Positions 21,571 through 22,245 of a stretch of 22,245 nucleotides of DNA are shown here, one piece after another. Numbering within the stretch: the stretch's first letter is position 1; every line of letters starts with the position of its first letter. The translations under genes and the position numbers were made by a program. The notes under the pieces are model-generated. The model made no database searches. It was given only the letters and a program-made list of their open reading frames with translations, and was not told the origin of the DNA. The stretch comes from an uncultured Bacteroidales bacterium (lineage in GTDB: Bacteria; Bacteroidota; Bacteroidia; Bacteroidales; UBA932): the NCBI GenBank assembly GCA_947305045.1, contig CAMZCW010000019.1, forward strand, positions 1-22,245. The letters are read 5' to 3'.

Positions 21571-22245
21571 CTACCAGCTGATGGCGGGCTGCTTCAGGGC
21601 CTCGTGGAGCTGGTCGTCGTGGCGGAGGCGCACCTGGATGCCGGCCCGCTGGAAGTAGTAGCGTACCACAATTTCCTCCTCGATAAACGGCACAATCTCC
21701 TCCTGCTTCAGGCGCAGGAAGGTTTCCTTGTCCATCTCCAGGGACTTCTGCAGGGCATCGAGCTCTCCGGAAAGCGCCTCCGTGAGACCGTCTTCCTTCA
21801 GCGACTTTTTCATCTCGTCAAACAGGGCCCGGGCCGACGAACGGTAGTCAAACTCCTTGTCTCTGGCAAAGCTGATAAACTGTTCATAGTCCGTGAAATG
21901 GAAGTCCTCCAGGGCAGGAATGCTTTGGTGCGACCGCACAAATTCCAGGGCATACTGCTCAATGACGCCGCTGTACACCAGCGAGTAGGTGAGGCGGGAG
22001 TATTTGTGCGGCTTCACAATGAAGTCCGGGGTGATGCCGCCGCCGTCGCGGACCGTGCGTCCGTGGGCGGTGGTGAAAGCGTGTGTGAGCGAGTCCGGAA
22101 TGTGGCCCACGGAGCCGTCTTCGTTGCGGTGCGAGTAGTCGATGGCCTGCACGCATCGGCCCGAAGGGGTATAATATTTGGCCGTGGTGAGCTTGAGCTG
22201 GCCGTCGTAGGGCAGGGGACGGATGCTCTGCACCAGGCCCTTCCC
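21571..22245 (-). CDS. S41-family C-terminal processing peptidase, C-terminal part
   Basis: Partial: the frame is open to the window edge, and about 224 residues are visible. They begin GKGLVQSIRPLPYDGQLKL, the conserved S41 segment in which the Lys of FGKG acts as general base (codon at 22242-22240). TTAKYYTPSGRCVQAIDY and DGGGITPDFIV follow, both typical of CtpA-type proteases. The catalytic Ser, PDZ domain and signal peptide must lie beyond the window. The last 130 or so residues are a helical, charged C-terminal extension (FDEMKKSLKEDGL, EEEIVVRYYFQRAGIQV) as seen in larger Bacteroidota S41 proteins. The family acts in the periplasm on protein C-termini. The gene converges on the TerB/J-domain gene across array C. 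Confidence 0.92.
   Translation of the reverse strand, partial: GKGLVQSIRPLPYDGQLKLTTAKYYTPSGRCVQAIDYSHRNEDGSVGHIPDSLTHAFTTAHGRTVRDGGGITPDFIVKPHKYSRLTYSLVYSGVIEQYALEFVRSHQSIPALEDFHFTDYEQFISFARDKEFDYRSSARALFDEMKKSLKEDGLTEALSGELDALQKSLEMDKETFLRLKQEEIVPFIEEEIVVRYYFQRAGIQVRLRHDDQLHEALKQPAISW

Overview
The window (22,245 bp, GC-rich) reads as a chromosome segment of a Bacteroidales-type gut or rumen bacterium. The support is family-level: a TonB-dependent receptor with an N-terminal carboxypeptidase-regulatory-like domain, a BACON-domain lipoprotein, a DUF5689-like OB-fold lipoprotein, promoters of the Bacteroidota TAnnTTTG type, and almost no Shine-Dalgarno sequences. No tRNA, rRNA, CRISPR array or classical insertion sequence was found.

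Region 1 (1-8948, + strand) is one tight gene row: the 3' end of a secreted OB-fold/beta-sandwich protein, a BACON plus DNA/RNA non-specific endonuclease lipoprotein, a secreted endonuclease/exonuclease/phosphatase, a TonB-dependent receptor, a DUF5689-like lipoprotein and an M3 metallopeptidase lipoprotein. Two secreted nuclease-fold enzymes beside an outer-membrane receptor and OB-fold surface proteins suggest a locus for breaking down and importing extracellular nucleic acid. That role is inferred.

Region 2 (8957-14821, - strand) is a second tight operon: rnr (RNase R), a beta-galactosidase-like protein lacking its catalytic barrel, a patatin-like lipase, a short LacI-type protein and manA. 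Neighbouring genes overlap by 1 to 8 nt or are 1 nt apart. Its promoter has a TATCTTTG -7 box followed at once by a perfect 18-bp palindrome that ends 2 nt before the rnr start codon.

Region 3 (15384-18834) holds a porin-like gene overlapping a gate-domain (nucleoside-recognition) membrane protein on the - strand, divergent from a U32-family [4Fe-4S] protein on the + strand. Two head-to-head -7 boxes lie between them.

Region 4 (19324-22245) holds a RAYT-like HUH/Tyr transposase (-), a TerB plus J-domain protein (+) and the C-terminal part of an S41 peptidase (-).

The most unusual content is in the three long intergenic gaps (14822-15383, 18835-19323, 21161-21570). Together they hold nine copies of a 50-bp palindromic unit with perfect 11-bp arms (CCGCGATTGCA/TGCAATCGCGG). 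Units are separated by exactly 33 bp, giving a strict 83-bp register. There are two core types, two linker variants and recurring border modules. One array ends 44 bp from the RAYT-like gene. This looks like a REP/REPIN-type nonautonomous element family with its transposase, in an arrangement I do not recognise from described families.
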